From Verrucomicrobiales bacterium (GTDB lineage Bacteria > Verrucomicrobiota > Verrucomicrobiia > Limisphaerales > UBA9464): a stretch of 34,864 nucleotides of DNA. The notes beneath the pieces were generated by a model that was not told the DNA's origin, made no database searches, and was given only the letters and a program-made list of their open reading frames with translations. The DNA lies in NCBI GenBank assembly GCA_027489875.1, contig JAIXZE010000130.1, positions 1 to 34,864 of the forward strand, given 5' to 3'. This document shows, in pieces, positions 16,575-25,731 of this stretch; position 1 is the stretch's first letter; every line of letters begins with the position of its first letter. A program made the position numbers and the translations under genes.

Positions 16575-17336
16575 ATGGACGGTTTCTCGTGGATACATCC
16601 CGCCCTGTTCGCCGTGGGTGCGGCCGCCGGGTTTGTGGATGCCATTGCCGGCGGCGGTGGACTGCTCACCGTCCCGGCGCTGCTGGCGGCCGGGCTGCCG
16701 CCACAAATCGCGCTGGGAACGAACAAGTTCCAGTCGTCCTGCGGGACAGCATTGGCCACGTGGAACTACGCCCGGTCCGGACTGATCGACCTCCGCCGTT
16801 GGATCCCGGGAATCGTGGCCACGTTTGGTGCGGCCGTGGGTGGAGCGTGGGTGGTTACCCTGATTGATCCCTCGCAACTCCGGCGTTTGATCCCCATCGC
16901 TCTCGGTGTCATCGCCGTCTACACCGCGCTCAAGCCGGACCTCGGCTCGACCCAACGACCGGCGCGTCTCTCCGCCGCGCCGTTCGGAATCCTCATCGGA
17001 CTTCTGCTGGGATTCTACGACGGCTTCCTGGGACCGGGCACAGGGTCCTTCTGGATGGTGGCCTGTGTGCTCCTGCACGGCTTGGACCTGCGAGGTGCCA
17101 CCGGCGTGACGAAGGCCATGAACCTGACGAGCAACCTGGCTTCGCTGGGGTTTTTCCTCACGGCGGGCAAGGTCGATTTCCTGATCGGCGCGCTGATGGC
17201 CGCCGGTCAGCTGATCGGAGCGTACTTCGGATCCCACCTCGCGATCCGGAACGGAGCCCGCGTCATCCGTCCCGTCTTCCTGACCGTGGTGTTCGCGTTG
17301 GCGCTCAAGCTGGCGTGGGACGCCTTCAGCCCTTGA
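16575..17336 (+). CDS. TSUP (TauE/SafE) family membrane permease
   Basis: 253 aa with about eight hydrophobic segments. The N-terminal signature GAAAGFVDAIAGGGGLLTVPALLAAG and the repeat-related second half FYDGFLGPGTGSFWM identify the TSUP/YfcA family, which moves small organic or sulfur-containing anions across the inner membrane. Substrate cannot be read from sequence. The ATG at 16575 was preferred over a GTG at 16566 because GAAGGAAAG sits at the right distance from the ATG. It starts 58 nt after the AAA+ operon on the same strand, so read-through is possible. Its 3' end overlaps the convergent gene by 11 nt. Confidence 0.88.
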   Translation: MDGFSWIHPALFAVGAAAGFVDAIAGGGGLLTVPALLAAGLPPQIALGTNKFQSSCGTALATWNYARSGLIDLRRWIPGIVATFGAAVGGAWVVTLIDPSQLRRLIPIALGVIAVYTALKPDLGSTQRPARLSAAPFGILIGLLLGFYDGFLGPGTGSFWMVACVLLHGLDLRGATGVTKAMNLTSNLASLGFFLTAGKVDFLIGALMAAGQLIGAYFGSHLAIRNGARVIRPVFLTVVFALALKLAWDAFSP

Positions 17337-18723
17337 ATCCGAGAAGCTTGCGCTCCTTGATCAATTGGGCCACCTGGGGCGGAACCTTGTCCTCCCATCC
17401 GGATTCACCGCTCTGGAGCACCTTGAGCACGTCGCGGCTGAACACGTCCAGGCTAGCCTCACTGATGTCCCGCATGCCCTGGATGAAGTGGTTTTCGACC
17501 AGGTACATGTACAGGTGCCGCAGGTGCGGCGCGACGCGCAGGTTGCCCGCCGTGATGACCGACGATGACCTCGGATCCCGGTAGGGATAGACGTAGAGCT
17601 TCAGCTCGTTTTTGAACATCCGTCCGAAGCTCTCAAGGATGCCGCCGGAAAGATCCGCATAGTACTTCTCCTCGAACAGTTCCTTCAGCGTCGGGATGCC
17701 CATCACCAGACCGATGGGACACTTGGTGAAGCGGAAGAGGTACGAAGCCAACCGATGGAACTCGCCGTAGTTCGAGATCAACACCGGATGTCCCAGCGTG
17801 CGCAGCAGGTCGACCCGGTCGAGGAAGTCCTGGTGGTTGATCTTTCCCTCGGAACTCAGGTTCTTGAGGGTCATTTCCATCAGGACGACCACATCCGCCG
17901 GATTGACGTTCGGCTCCTGGATGAATTGCGCCTGCGCATGACGGATCATGTCCACGGTCACGTTCGTGACCGGCCGGAAGGACCCGCGTTCGACCAGGAC
18001 GCACTTCTTGTAGAGCAGGTCGCCCGGTTGGACGATCCGACCATCGGTGCGGAACATCGCTGCGTTGGTCAGGCCCTTTTCCACCAATTGCAGCGCCAGG
18101 ATCCGGTTGTCCACGCCCACGAACGCGGGACCGCGGAACTCGATCATGTCGACCTCGATCCGCTCGATCGTAAGGTTGTCCAGAAGGTCGGCGATGATCC
18201 CTTCGGCACTCTCGAAATCGTAGAGCGCGCCATGGACCAGGTTCACACCGAGGATGCCCAGCGCCTCCTGCTGCTGGAGGTTGTCGCGGTCCCACATGAT
18301 GACGTGCATCAGGATGTCGCTCGGCTCCGCGCCCGGATGGGTCTGGAACCGGATGCCCATCCATCCGTGGGTTTCCTCCCGACGGCTGTAACTGCGCGCC
18401 GCGACGGTGTCGGCAAAGGCGAAGAAACGCGTGGTGGAACCCCGCTTCTCGGCGAGTCGCTCGACCAGCAACCCGTACTCGTGGTCCAGCATGGCGGCCA
18501 ACCGCTTCTGGCTGACGTAGCGATCGGTCGATCCGTAGATCGCGTCGCTGACCGTCATGTCATAGGCGGAAATCGACTTCGCGATCGTTCCGCTGGCTCC
18601 GCCGGCCCGAAAGAACCAACGGGCAACTTCCTGTCCGGCCCCGATCTCGGCGAAGACGCCGTACTTGCTGGGGTCGAGATTGATCTGTAACGCCTTCTGG
18701 TGCGTGTCGGTGGACTCGCTCAT
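17326..18723 (-). CDS. Conserved protein of unassigned function (FAEIGAGQEVARWFF family)
   Basis: 465 aa, soluble, no signal peptide. Strongly conserved-looking segments are YGVFAEIGAGQEVARWFFRA, GASGTIAKSISAYDMTVSDA, RFFAFADTVAARSYSR and LGVNLVHGALYDF. I recognise the family as widespread in Bacteroidota, Cyanobacteria and Verrucomicrobiota. I believe databases give it conflicting automatic names, such as a nucleotidyltransferase or a TonB receptor, but I see neither an adenylyltransferase HxGH motif nor receptor features. I therefore assign no function. The start is the ATG at 18723; Shine-Dalgarno is weak. It is monocistronic and convergent with the TSUP permease, overlapping by 11 nt. Confidence 0.75.
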   Translation of the reverse strand: MSESTDTHQKALQINLDPSKYGVFAEIGAGQEVARWFFRAGGASGTIAKSISAYDMTVSDAIYGSTDRYVSQKRLAAMLDHEYGLLVERLAEKRGSTTRFFAFADTVAARSYSRREETHGWMGIRFQTHPGAEPSDILMHVIMWDRDNLQQQEALGILGVNLVHGALYDFESAEGIIADLLDNLTIERIEVDMIEFRGPAFVGVDNRILALQLVEKGLTNAAMFRTDGRIVQPGDLLYKKCVLVERGSFRPVTNVTVDMIRHAQAQFIQEPNVNPADVVVLMEMTLKNLSSEGKINHQDFLDRVDLLRTLGHPVLISNYGEFHRLASYLFRFTKCPIGLVMGIPTLKELFEEKYYADLSGGILESFGRMFKNELKLYVYPYRDPRSSSVITAGNLRVAPHLRHLYMYLVENHFIQGMRDISEASLDVFSRDVLKVLQSGESGWEDKVPPQVAQLIKERKLLGFKG

Positions 18724-18799
18724 GCGGCGTTACAAGAGCACAGGTTCCCGGATTGTGGAAGATCCGGACATTCATCCTCTCCATGATGGGAAGTTTCCA

Positions 18800-18840
18800 G
18801 TTCCCAGTCGCCAGTTCCCAGAAACTGGCAAGCTGGGAAC
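18800..18840. repeat. Hairpin, dispersed 'cagttcccagtcgccag' element
   Basis: Arms 18800-18816 (gttcccagtcgccagtt) and 18823-18840 (aactggcaagctgggaac) pair almost completely around a 6-nt loop. A related word lies at 34592-34610 after the coiled-coil gene. This suggests a dispersed intergenic element rather than a gene-specific terminator. It lies upstream of the gene starting at 18723 and downstream of the CotH gene. Nothing else is seen in 18724-18939 except the palindrome at 18884-18903. Confidence 0.6.
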
Positions 18841-18883
18841 TCAACCTGTGCCTGATGCCCCCACGCGGCGGATCCTGGACAAC

Positions 18884-18903
18884 GCCGGGTGAGGGCACCC
18901 GGC
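18884..18903 (-). repeat. Dispersed palindrome, copy just downstream of the CotH gene
   Basis: A perfect gccgggtg/cacccggc palindrome in the orientation opposite to the copies at 442-625. Its flank (ccttcaaac...actccccctt) matches, on the other strand, the flank of the copy at 34701-34720, so the element extends beyond the palindrome. Confidence 0.75.
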
Positions 18904-18939
18904 CTTCAAACCTGAATCTTCAAACTTCCAACTCCCCCT

Positions 18940-21012
18940 TTACTTCCCCAGTTCCTTCACGAGGAAGGCGCGACGGCCGGTCAACTGGCGCCGGAAGGAG
19001 TCCATGTCCGCACGGAACTGCCGCAACAGGCTTTCCTCGGTGGAACCGCGGACCTCGGCCCGATGGCGGACCTCCGGTTCCAGGCGCCGCGCGAGATCGT
19101 CGATCACCGGCCGGAACTTTTCCTCGGTGAACTCCTCGTTCACGAAGGTCTTGAGCCGGGTCAGGAAACGTGCCCGGAAATCCGGTTGGGCGAGCAAGGG
19201 TCCGCTGAACCATCCCCCCTGGCGCCACCACATGCCCGGGCCGAACCCGCCCCCGCCCCAATTGCCGCCACCGCGCGGCGGTTGATCCCCGTTCATGCCG
19301 TAGGTCAGCGGCATGGTGTACCAATCGTACTTCGCCGAGGCCCCGTCGTACTCGCCCCAGGTCTTGTCCTCGTCCCACGGGATCAGCTCCCATTTCCCGT
19401 TGGGTCCCGGCGCGTGGTAGGTGAAGTAGTTGTTGAAGTACCCATCCCAGTTCTGGATGCAGTGGTTGACCACGAAGTAGTCGATGCAGGCATCCACGGC
19501 GAACTGCTGCTGGATGAAGGCCCACGCCTCCGGACGTTGGGTGGAGGACAGCCCCCGCACCACCTGCTGGAGGTCGCCGTGGCCGGTGCTCAGGTTATTC
19601 TTCTTCTCGTGCTGGCCGACCAGTCCCTGGCCGTACCAGATCAGCTTGTACAGATTGCCCGACGGATCCCGCTCATGCCGCGACAGGAAGGCCCCGTTGG
19701 GCTGCTCCATCATCAGGTGGTACCCCGCCGACTGCCCATTCTGGATCCAGCGGACCATCTCCGAATGCGGCGTCATCACCTTCGACCGACGGAACAGTTC
19801 ATAACTCAGGTGCTCCGCCAGCACGTACCGGGGGCGTTCCTCGAACAGCACGTTGGCAGTCCGCATTCCCGCCAAGGGCGCGTCCTTGTGGAAACGGAGC
19901 TTCCAACCCGCCTTGCGCGATCCAATCCGCAGGAAGTCCCGAAGCTCGGGAACCGCGTCGCCTCCAGTGCCTGTGGCAGGAACGTAGATCGCCGTGGCGT
20001 CGCCGCGCGGCTTCGGCAAACCCACCACCTTGCGACGCGCCGGCTGGTATTGTCCCAGCTGACCGGAGGGCTCAACCCGTCCTCCGTCCCAGAAATGCAA
20101 TTGGCCGATGGTTCCACGATCGGGATTCTTCCAGGAGAGGTACGAGAACGCGGGCCGCACCTCGTTCGTCGAAGGCCACCGATGGACCCTGCCGGCGGTG
20201 GGGGTTGCCTCCACCCAGAACCGCACCACCCGCAGATCAGCCGCGGGTGGAATCGTCGCGGTCCAACGACCGGCGCGTCCCTCCTGGGTCGCAGTCACGC
20301 GTCGTTCCGTTCCCTGTCCCTCGGCTCCGACCTCAACATACTTGACCGAGACCAATTTCGCCTCGCCCCCGGCCATCGCGAAAGTCACGACATTGCTCGT
20401 GCCCCGAACCCACCGGGACCACTGGACGTCGGAGATCCGGGGAAGGACGACGGATGAAGCGGATGCGTTCGCGGCCCCGGGGGTTCCGCCGCCCACCTTC
20501 GCGGTGCCCCACACGGAGGGAGCCCAATTGCCGGGCTCATCCCCCGCATCTGCTGCCCGGACGCGTTCCAGCGTGGCACCGTACCCATCGGCAGCGAGAG
20601 GCCAGGGTTCACGGTCCCCGTACTTGACGGTATCGGAAACCTTGCCGGCAACGTCCGCGAGTTCGAGACGTTCCCCGCCCTGCTTCAAACGGCCTTGGAA
20701 CTCGGCAAGAATCGGCACATTCGTCCCGTACCGGGAAGCGAAGGCAGCGCGATCGCGCACGATCACGCCAAATCCACCCGCAGGAAGCGTGGTTCCCGGA
20801 CCGAACTCCAGATTCAACCCCTTGGAAAACTTCCAGCCCTTCAGGTCCACCGCGCTCGACCCGGGATTGTGCAACTCGACCCACTGCAACCGATCCTGGT
20901 CATCCGGGGGATGGTAGAAGATCTCGTTGACCACCACGGGGCCAGCGGCGTTCAGGGCGAGGTGCGCTGCGAAAAGCGTTCCCCAAAAGGTAAGAAGAAC
21001 CGTGCTTTTCAT
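18940..21012 (-). CDS. Secreted CotH-kinase-like protein with N-terminal lamin tail domain
   Basis: 690 aa. A signal peptide (STVLLTFWGTLFAAHLALNAA) is followed by a lamin-tail domain (VVVNEIFYHPPDDQDRLQWVELHN, about 25-140). A fibronectin-like middle region follows, then a CotH domain in the C-terminal half, with KLRFHKDAPLAG and the catalytic-looking WDEDKTWGEYDG. CotH proteins are atypical kinases that phosphorylate spore-coat proteins in Bacillus. In Verrucomicrobiota they are secreted and their substrates are unknown. A glycine-rich insert (GGGNWGGGGFGPG) sits near the C-terminus. The ATG at 21012 overlaps the stop of the upstream prepilin-like gene (ATGA), deciding the start against an upstream in-frame ATG at 21057. 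Confidence 0.85.
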   Translation of the reverse strand: MKSTVLLTFWGTLFAAHLALNAAGPVVVNEIFYHPPDDQDRLQWVELHNPGSSAVDLKGWKFSKGLNLEFGPGTTLPAGGFGVIVRDRAAFASRYGTNVPILAEFQGRLKQGGERLELADVAGKVSDTVKYGDREPWPLAADGYGATLERVRAADAGDEPGNWAPSVWGTAKVGGGTPGAANASASSVVLPRISDVQWSRWVRGTSNVVTFAMAGGEAKLVSVKYVEVGAEGQGTERRVTATQEGRAGRWTATIPPAADLRVVRFWVEATPTAGRVHRWPSTNEVRPAFSYLSWKNPDRGTIGQLHFWDGGRVEPSGQLGQYQPARRKVVGLPKPRGDATAIYVPATGTGGDAVPELRDFLRIGSRKAGWKLRFHKDAPLAGMRTANVLFEERPRYVLAEHLSYELFRRSKVMTPHSEMVRWIQNGQSAGYHLMMEQPNGAFLSRHERDPSGNLYKLIWYGQGLVGQHEKKNNLSTGHGDLQQVVRGLSSTQRPEAWAFIQQQFAVDACIDYFVVNHCIQNWDGYFNNYFTYHAPGPNGKWELIPWDEDKTWGEYDGASAKYDWYTMPLTYGMNGDQPPRGGGNWGGGGFGPGMWWRQGGWFSGPLLAQPDFRARFLTRLKTFVNEEFTEEKFRPVIDDLARRLEPEVRHRAEVRGSTEESLLRQFRADMDSFRRQLTGRRAFLVKELGK

Positions 21013-21725
21013 TGCAGTCGTGCCGGAGCGTTGCGCCATTCGTCGCGGACCGCCCACAGGTTGACGGGGCGGACGGACATGCCGTAGCGGAGATACCGGA
21101 CCGACCCATCGGCGAAGGCGAAGTTGGAACCTCCGGAGGCTTCGTTGGAGCCCACTCGATGCCGGCCCTGGTCGATCTCCTCGACGTCATTGCCGTTCTC
21201 GCCCTGGGTGAAATCCATGTGGACGTGGCGTGAACCCTGCCGCTTTTCCCCGAAGTTGATGGTGTCCGACGGAAGCGGGATGTCGTTCTCGCGCATCCCA
21301 CGCGGCCACTGGTGGTCCTGGAAGAGGGCGTATTCCTCCTTGGAAAGGGTCGCCTGGAAATGGTCGTTGAACCCGTTGATCACATAACTGCGGTCATCCT
21401 TGGACGAGTCCGAAGGACACTTGAGAACCCGCACATCCTTGGCGTAGGGCATCAGCGAAACGAACCACGCAGCGGCCCGTTCCCTCCGCGGCGGGTAGTG
21501 CCCGTCGGCATCCGATGCGTACATCGAGAGAGCCAGGTTCACCTGTCGCAATCCGTTCAGGCACTTGGTCTGGTTTCCCTTTCGCCGGGCACCCGCCAAT
21601 GCCGGGAACAACAGGGAGGCGAGGATGGTGATGATGGCAATCACCACCAGCAACTCCATCAACGTAAACCCGCCGGCCAACCCACGCTGGCGTCGCCGCC
21701 CCACACTCAATCCCGGAATCCTCAT
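21009..21725 (-). CDS. Type II secretion/type IV pilin-like protein (prepilin N-terminal methylation, H-x9-DG type)
   Basis: 238 aa. A basic leader ends at Gly, then [24 protein letters not shown] is a canonical class III prepilin helix with Glu5. Prepilin peptidase would cut before Phe and methylate it. The C-terminal part shows NFAFADGSVRYL, the H/N-x-DG style common in planctomycete and verrucomicrobial pilin-like proteins. An AAGGA Shine-Dalgarno precedes ATG 21725. It is translationally coupled to the CotH/lamin-tail gene. Role is unknown; these are usually numerous paralogues rather than true pilins. Confidence 0.88.
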   Translation of the reverse strand: MRIPGLSVGRRRQRGLAGGFTLMELLVVIAIITILASLLFPALAGARRKGNQTKCLNGLRQVNLALSMYASDADGHYPPRRERAAAWFVSLMPYAKDVRVLKCPSDSSKDDRSYVINGFNDHFQATLSKEEYALFQDHQWPRGMRENDIPLPSDTINFGEKRQGSRHVHMDFTQGENGNDVEEIDQGRHRVGSNEASGGSNFAFADGSVRYLRYGMSVRPVNLWAVRDEWRNAPARLQ

Positions 21726-21929
21726 GCTTCGTCCTTGTCCCGACGGTTCCGGAGGAAGGAACCCACCCGAACCCCGGGTCAGTCCCCCAACCGTCGCCGC
21801 TTCAAAGGAGGACAGTCGCCACCGAGGATTGTTTCAATCCCGGTGCAAACAAGTTGTGGGGCTGTCACAGCCGCGGGTGGAGATCACGAGATCGCCGCCC
21901 CGGATGATCCCTTCGGTGCACAGTCAGGC

Positions 21930-23276
21930 TTACTCCCGGCTGACCACCCGGTGGAACCGCACGGGAGGCTCCACCGGACCCATGCGCGGATCTTCCTCGA
22001 TCCACTCGGCGATGCCCGATTCGGGATAGGTCAGCCTGCCAAACCCGGGTCCCCAGTTCACGAGATCGGCGCTTTCCTCGACTTGATATCGTCGGCCTGG
22101 CGCGATCGGAAACCGGAACACGGCCCCGCCGTTGCCCCGTCGATACCCGCTGATCCGGAGGACGCTTGCCGCGTTGTTCGGGGCCGAACCCGTGCGCCAC
22201 TCCCGGAGGTTCGAATCTCCGTCGCCGTCCGAATCCTCGGCAGCCCCCTTGTCCAGTCCTGCGAAATGGAACCGTTCCCAGTCATCCGGCAGTCCGTCGC
22301 CATCCGTATCGGTTGGATCGACCCAGGTTCCCTCGAGCTCGAGCTTGGCAGGTTCGCCCACCAGGGTTTCCCGGAGATACCACAGTGGATAGGCCCCGCC
22401 GCCGCCGAAGCCGGACTGCGCCGCCGGATGAAGCGAGGTCACCGTGAAGCGCAATCGCCCACCGGAAAGGGACGACTGGATGTAGCCGGCGATCAAGGGA
22501 TCCGTGAGGTCGATGTCGAAGGTCATCGCGGTTCCCTCGGGAACGAGGTCACCCGGGGTCAATTCCGGATTCCGCCCGATCGCCCATGGTTTGAACTCGA
22601 AGATCTCCCCGGTGAAGGCCGGGTTCGTCTGCCCGACGTTATTGCTGAGGTCAACAAGGGCACCGTTCGCGTCGAACACCGCCGAAAAGGCGTTCCGGGT
22701 TCCGATGGAAATGTTCGTTCCGGTGATCGGTCCCAGGGGGCCGAAGATGCTGTTCGTTCCCGCGGCCGACTCCCGGAAGGTCTCGGCCGTGTATCCGTTG
22801 CGGAACCCGGTTCCGACCAACTCCACCGGCCGGCCAAGATCGGTGTCCGGGACATACGCGGGATGATTCGTGGCGTAGCTCCAGACGACGTCGTGCGTGG
22901 GATCGTAGTGAAAGGTGCTCTCCGAAGCGATCGTCATCGTGACGAGGGCCTTCTTCAGGAGATAGCGGGATGCGGGAAGGTTGGTGGGCACGAGCGAAGC
23001 CGTGTTCCAACCCAGCAGCAACTGACCATCGCGCGTATCAAAGCGCGGATCGAAGGATCCGAAGGTGTAGCCCATCGGACGCGTCCCGCCGTCGAAGGCG
23101 TACGGATACATCAGGCGGTCCATGGAGGGTTGGGCGGGATTGAGGACAAACTCACCGGCCAACCCCGTTCCGGCCATCCCGACGAACGCCACGATCGACA
23201 CCGCAACCGATCGTCCGAAAAACGAAAAGGCAGGACCGCCCGCGGTCCTGCCATCCGAAATGTTCTCCCGATTCAT
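21930..23276 (-). CDS. Secreted protein with calcium-binding-type repeat, unassigned
   Basis: 448 aa. A hydrophobic stretch (SVAVSIVAFVGMAGTGLAGE, about 23-42) acts as signal peptide. The central part has no family I recognise. Near residues 335-370 there is DPTDTDGDGLPDDWE and EDSDGDGDSNLREW, the thrombospondin-3-like Ca-binding pattern. The C-terminus FPIAPGRRYQVEESADLVNW is a module frequent in verrucomicrobial exported proteins. The start at ATG 23276 is chosen because it lies 20 nt after the PEP-CTERM gene; the open frame upstream overlaps that gene. The pair is probably co-transcribed. Confidence 0.72.
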   Translation of the reverse strand: MNRENISDGRTAGGPAFSFFGRSVAVSIVAFVGMAGTGLAGEFVLNPAQPSMDRLMYPYAFDGGTRPMGYTFGSFDPRFDTRDGQLLLGWNTASLVPTNLPASRYLLKKALVTMTIASESTFHYDPTHDVVWSYATNHPAYVPDTDLGRPVELVGTGFRNGYTAETFRESAAGTNSIFGPLGPITGTNISIGTRNAFSAVFDANGALVDLSNNVGQTNPAFTGEIFEFKPWAIGRNPELTPGDLVPEGTAMTFDIDLTDPLIAGYIQSSLSGGRLRFTVTSLHPAAQSGFGGGGAYPLWYLRETLVGEPAKLELEGTWVDPTDTDGDGLPDDWERFHFAGLDKGAAEDSDGDGDSNLREWRTGSAPNNAASVLRISGYRRGNGGAVFRFPIAPGRRYQVEESADLVNWGPGFGRLTYPESGIAEWIEEDPRMGPVEPPVRFHRVVSRE

Positions 23277-23296
23277 ATCGGGTACCCTGCACCAGT

Positions 23297-23971
23297 TCAG
23301 CGCCGACGCCAACCTGCGAGCAGCAAACCCACCGCGCCCGCGCCGAGGAGAGCCCAGGTTCCCGGCTCCGGAACCAGCGCCGTCTGCGTCTTGCTGAGCG
23401 TGTCGATCGTGACCGAGTCCAAGGACATCGACCCTTCCGAGGCCTTGAACTGCACCGAGAAGGCGTTCAGATCCAGGGCGGACAGGTTCCATTCCCAGGC
23501 CGAGGAAACAAACACCCCTCCGGGACCAGCGGCCATACGGTCCGTCTCCACACGGGTGGCTCCCAGGAACTGCGGGGTCCCGGCGAGGTCGTACACGATG
23601 CCCACCGAGGCGTAATCGAGCTCGAATCCGCCCGTGCGGATCTGGAGCGTCACCAGGCCAACGGCCTCAGCGCCGGTGTACTTCAGCTCGAACTCACTCT
23701 TGTTGAAAATGTTGTAGATGTTTCCGGAACCGAGGACGAAGGCGTTCGGTTCGTACTGGAAGATCCGTGCATCCGCCGTCGAACCCACCATGTCCGGCAG
23801 GTTGCCCACGGGACTGTTGGTCGCGACGGTGAACCTTTCCCAGCCGGCGACGAGACTGCTGGGCTGGCCACGGAACGAAGGCGCATAGAAACCCGTCATG
23901 TCCGCCAGGGCGGGCGATGCGACGACGGCCGCCAAAGCGGATACGAGAACCAATCGATGACTCCAATTCAT
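23297..23971 (-). CDS. PEP-CTERM sorting domain protein
   Basis: 224 aa. A signal peptide (RLVLVSALAAVVASPALA) is followed by a beta-rich domain with few lysines. The end is VPEPGTWALLGAGAVGLLLAGWRRR: the PEP motif, one transmembrane helix and an arginine cluster. In PEP-CTERM/exosortase systems this tail is cut after export and the protein goes to the surface or the extracellular matrix. The exosortase gene is not in this window. The ATG at 23971 gives a compact signal peptide; ATG 23989 (MALWANMNW) is an alternative, and neither has a strong Shine-Dalgarno. Confidence 0.85.
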   Translation of the reverse strand: MNWSHRLVLVSALAAVVASPALADMTGFYAPSFRGQPSSLVAGWERFTVATNSPVGNLPDMVGSTADARIFQYEPNAFVLGSGNIYNIFNKSEFELKYTGAEAVGLVTLQIRTGGFELDYASVGIVYDLAGTPQFLGATRVETDRMAAGPGGVFVSSAWEWNLSALDLNAFSVQFKASEGSMSLDSVTIDTLSKTQTALVPEPGTWALLGAGAVGLLLAGWRRR

Positions 23972-24084
23972 GTTGGCCCAGAGTGCCATGGCTCGGTGCT
24001 CCGTCTCCCGCCGCATTGCCAATTCCTACCGCTCCGTTGTCCTGCGCCCTGCAAGAAAGGTTCACCGAAGCCCGCCTTGCCCAG

Positions 24085-25731
24085 TCATGCCACCATCGCC
24101 TTCGCCGCTTCCCGCATCCGCTTCTTGTCCACCTTCCCGACGCTGGTCTTCGGAATCGCGGAGACGAGGACCACCTCGGTCAGGATCGCGCGTTTGTGGA
24201 TCACGCCCGTCTCGATCACCGCGTGCAGATGCCGCACCAGTTCACGGGACGTGACGGATTCCAAGCCCTCGCGCAGGACCACCTCAGCGCGCGGATGTTC
24301 GTCCCACTTCGCATCCGGAACCCCAATCACCGCCACCTCGCGCACCGCCGGATGGCGCGCCAACGCCGCCTCGATCTCCAGCGATGAGATCCATTCGCCG
24401 CCGATCTTGATGACGTCCTTCAAGCGGTCGGTGATCCGCAGGTAACCGTCGGAATCCAGCAGTGCGCCATCGCCCGTGTGCAACCACCCGCCGCGCCACA
24501 ACCGGTCGGAGGAGGCATCGTCGCCGAGGTATCCGTGCGTCAACCAGGGTGATCGCAACACCAACTCCCCAACGGTCCCCGGTGGTACCGCCTGCCCGGC
24601 ACCGTCGACGATCTTCACCTGCACCATCGGCAACGGGAAACCGGTCCGGGTCAGCAAACCCAGCCGATCGTCCTCCGACCCTGACGCCAACTCAGGCTTG
24701 ATGTGGGCGATCGCCACGATTGGACAGGTCTCGGACATCCCGTATCCGCCCACGATCCGGATGCCACGCGACTGCGCTTCGCGTGCCACCGCCGGGAGCA
24801 GGGCCGCGCCGCCGATCACGAGTTTCAACCGCCGCCAGTTGACCGTTCCGGACTGCGGATGATGAAGCAGCATCTGCAGCAACGTCGGCACGCAATGCGA
24901 GAAGGTCACCTGATGGGTCTCCAACAGGTGGAGCAGCATCTGGGGCTCGTACTTTCCGGGGTAGACCTGTTTCGCGCCCAGCATGGTGGCGAGGAACGGC
25001 AATCCCCACGCGTGCACGTGGAACATGGGCGTCAACGGCAGGTAGACATCGTCCGCGCGGAAGCTCACCGGATCCTCATGCACGGCCAGTGTCAGTCCCG
25101 CTGTCATCGTGTGCAGCACGATCTGGCGATGACTGAAGCTCACGCCCTTCGGCTCACCTGTGGTCCCCGTCGTATAGAACAGGGTCGCCATGGTATCCTC
25201 GGGAAGATCGGGCCATTCGCTGACGGGCGTCGCCTTGGCGAGTTCCTCCTCGTATTCGCCCGCGCAGGGCAACCCTTCGGGCGCATTCCATGGACCGTCG
25301 GCCAACACGACCACGTGGCGCACGCCACTGAGGTGAGGCTTCATCGCGGCGAGCAACGGCAGGAAATCGACGTGCACGAACAGCACCGTGTCCTGCGCAT
25401 GCTGGATCGTGTAGCCCGCCTGCTCGGGCGTGAGCCGGACGTTCACCGTGTGGAGCGCCGCACCGGACATCGGCACCGCAAAGAACAACTCCAGATACCG
25501 GTGACTGTCCCAATCCATCACACCCACCCGATCCCCGGGCCCGACACCCAACGCCTTCAGCCATCCGCCCAACCGATCCACCCGAGCGAGCCATTCCGCG
25601 TAGGTCAGCTCCAGGCGGTCGCGGTAGGTGATCGTCCCACGGGGTGCCCACGTGCGCACGCGGTGCAGCAGTTCGCGGATCAGCAACGCACTGCCAGGAC
25701 GCATCTCGGGACCGCTGTTCGCAGGGGACAT
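24085..25731 (-). CDS. Fatty acyl-CoA synthetase (AMP-forming, AlkK-like medium/long chain)
   Basis: 548 aa, complete. It activates a carboxylate to acyl-AMP and then acyl-CoA. Adenylate-forming motifs are all present: phosphate loop FYTTGTTGEPKGVSF (about 182), GGYGMSETCP, GWLHTGD, hinge DRLKDVIKIGGEWISSLEIE and the C-terminal catalytic lysine in PKTSVGKVDKK. PMFHVHAWGLPF is the pattern seen in medium/long-chain fatty acid-CoA ligases of the AlkK type. AAAGGAAC before ATG 25731 supports the start. It stands alone; no beta-oxidation genes are near, so its substrate is unresolved. Confidence 0.9.
   Translation of the reverse strand: MSPANSGPEMRPGSALLIRELLHRVRTWAPRGTITYRDRLELTYAEWLARVDRLGGWLKALGVGPGDRVGVMDWDSHRYLELFFAVPMSGAALHTVNVRLTPEQAGYTIQHAQDTVLFVHVDFLPLLAAMKPHLSGVRHVVVLADGPWNAPEGLPCAGEYEEELAKATPVSEWPDLPEDTMATLFYTTGTTGEPKGVSFSHRQIVLHTMTAGLTLAVHEDPVSFRADDVYLPLTPMFHVHAWGLPFLATMLGAKQVYPGKYEPQMLLHLLETHQVTFSHCVPTLLQMLLHHPQSGTVNWRRLKLVIGGAALLPAVAREAQSRGIRIVGGYGMSETCPIVAIAHIKPELASGSEDDRLGLLTRTGFPLPMVQVKIVDGAGQAVPPGTVGELVLRSPWLTHGYLGDDASSDRLWRGGWLHTGDGALLDSDGYLRITDRLKDVIKIGGEWISSLEIEAALARHPAVREVAVIGVPDAKWDEHPRAEVVLREGLESVTSRELVRHLHAVIETGVIHKRAILTEVVLVSAIPKTSVGKVDKKRMREAAKAMVA

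Noticed and set aside
13355..16759. Minus-strand open frame of over 1100 codons opposite subunits 2 and 3
   Set aside because: No domain or motif; it crosses two well-supported genes whose plus-strand translations have intact Walker motifs.
21312..23615. Plus-strand frame of about 770 codons opposite the prepilin, secreted and PEP-CTERM genes
   Set aside because: Spans three supported minus-strand genes; composition typical of antisense translation.
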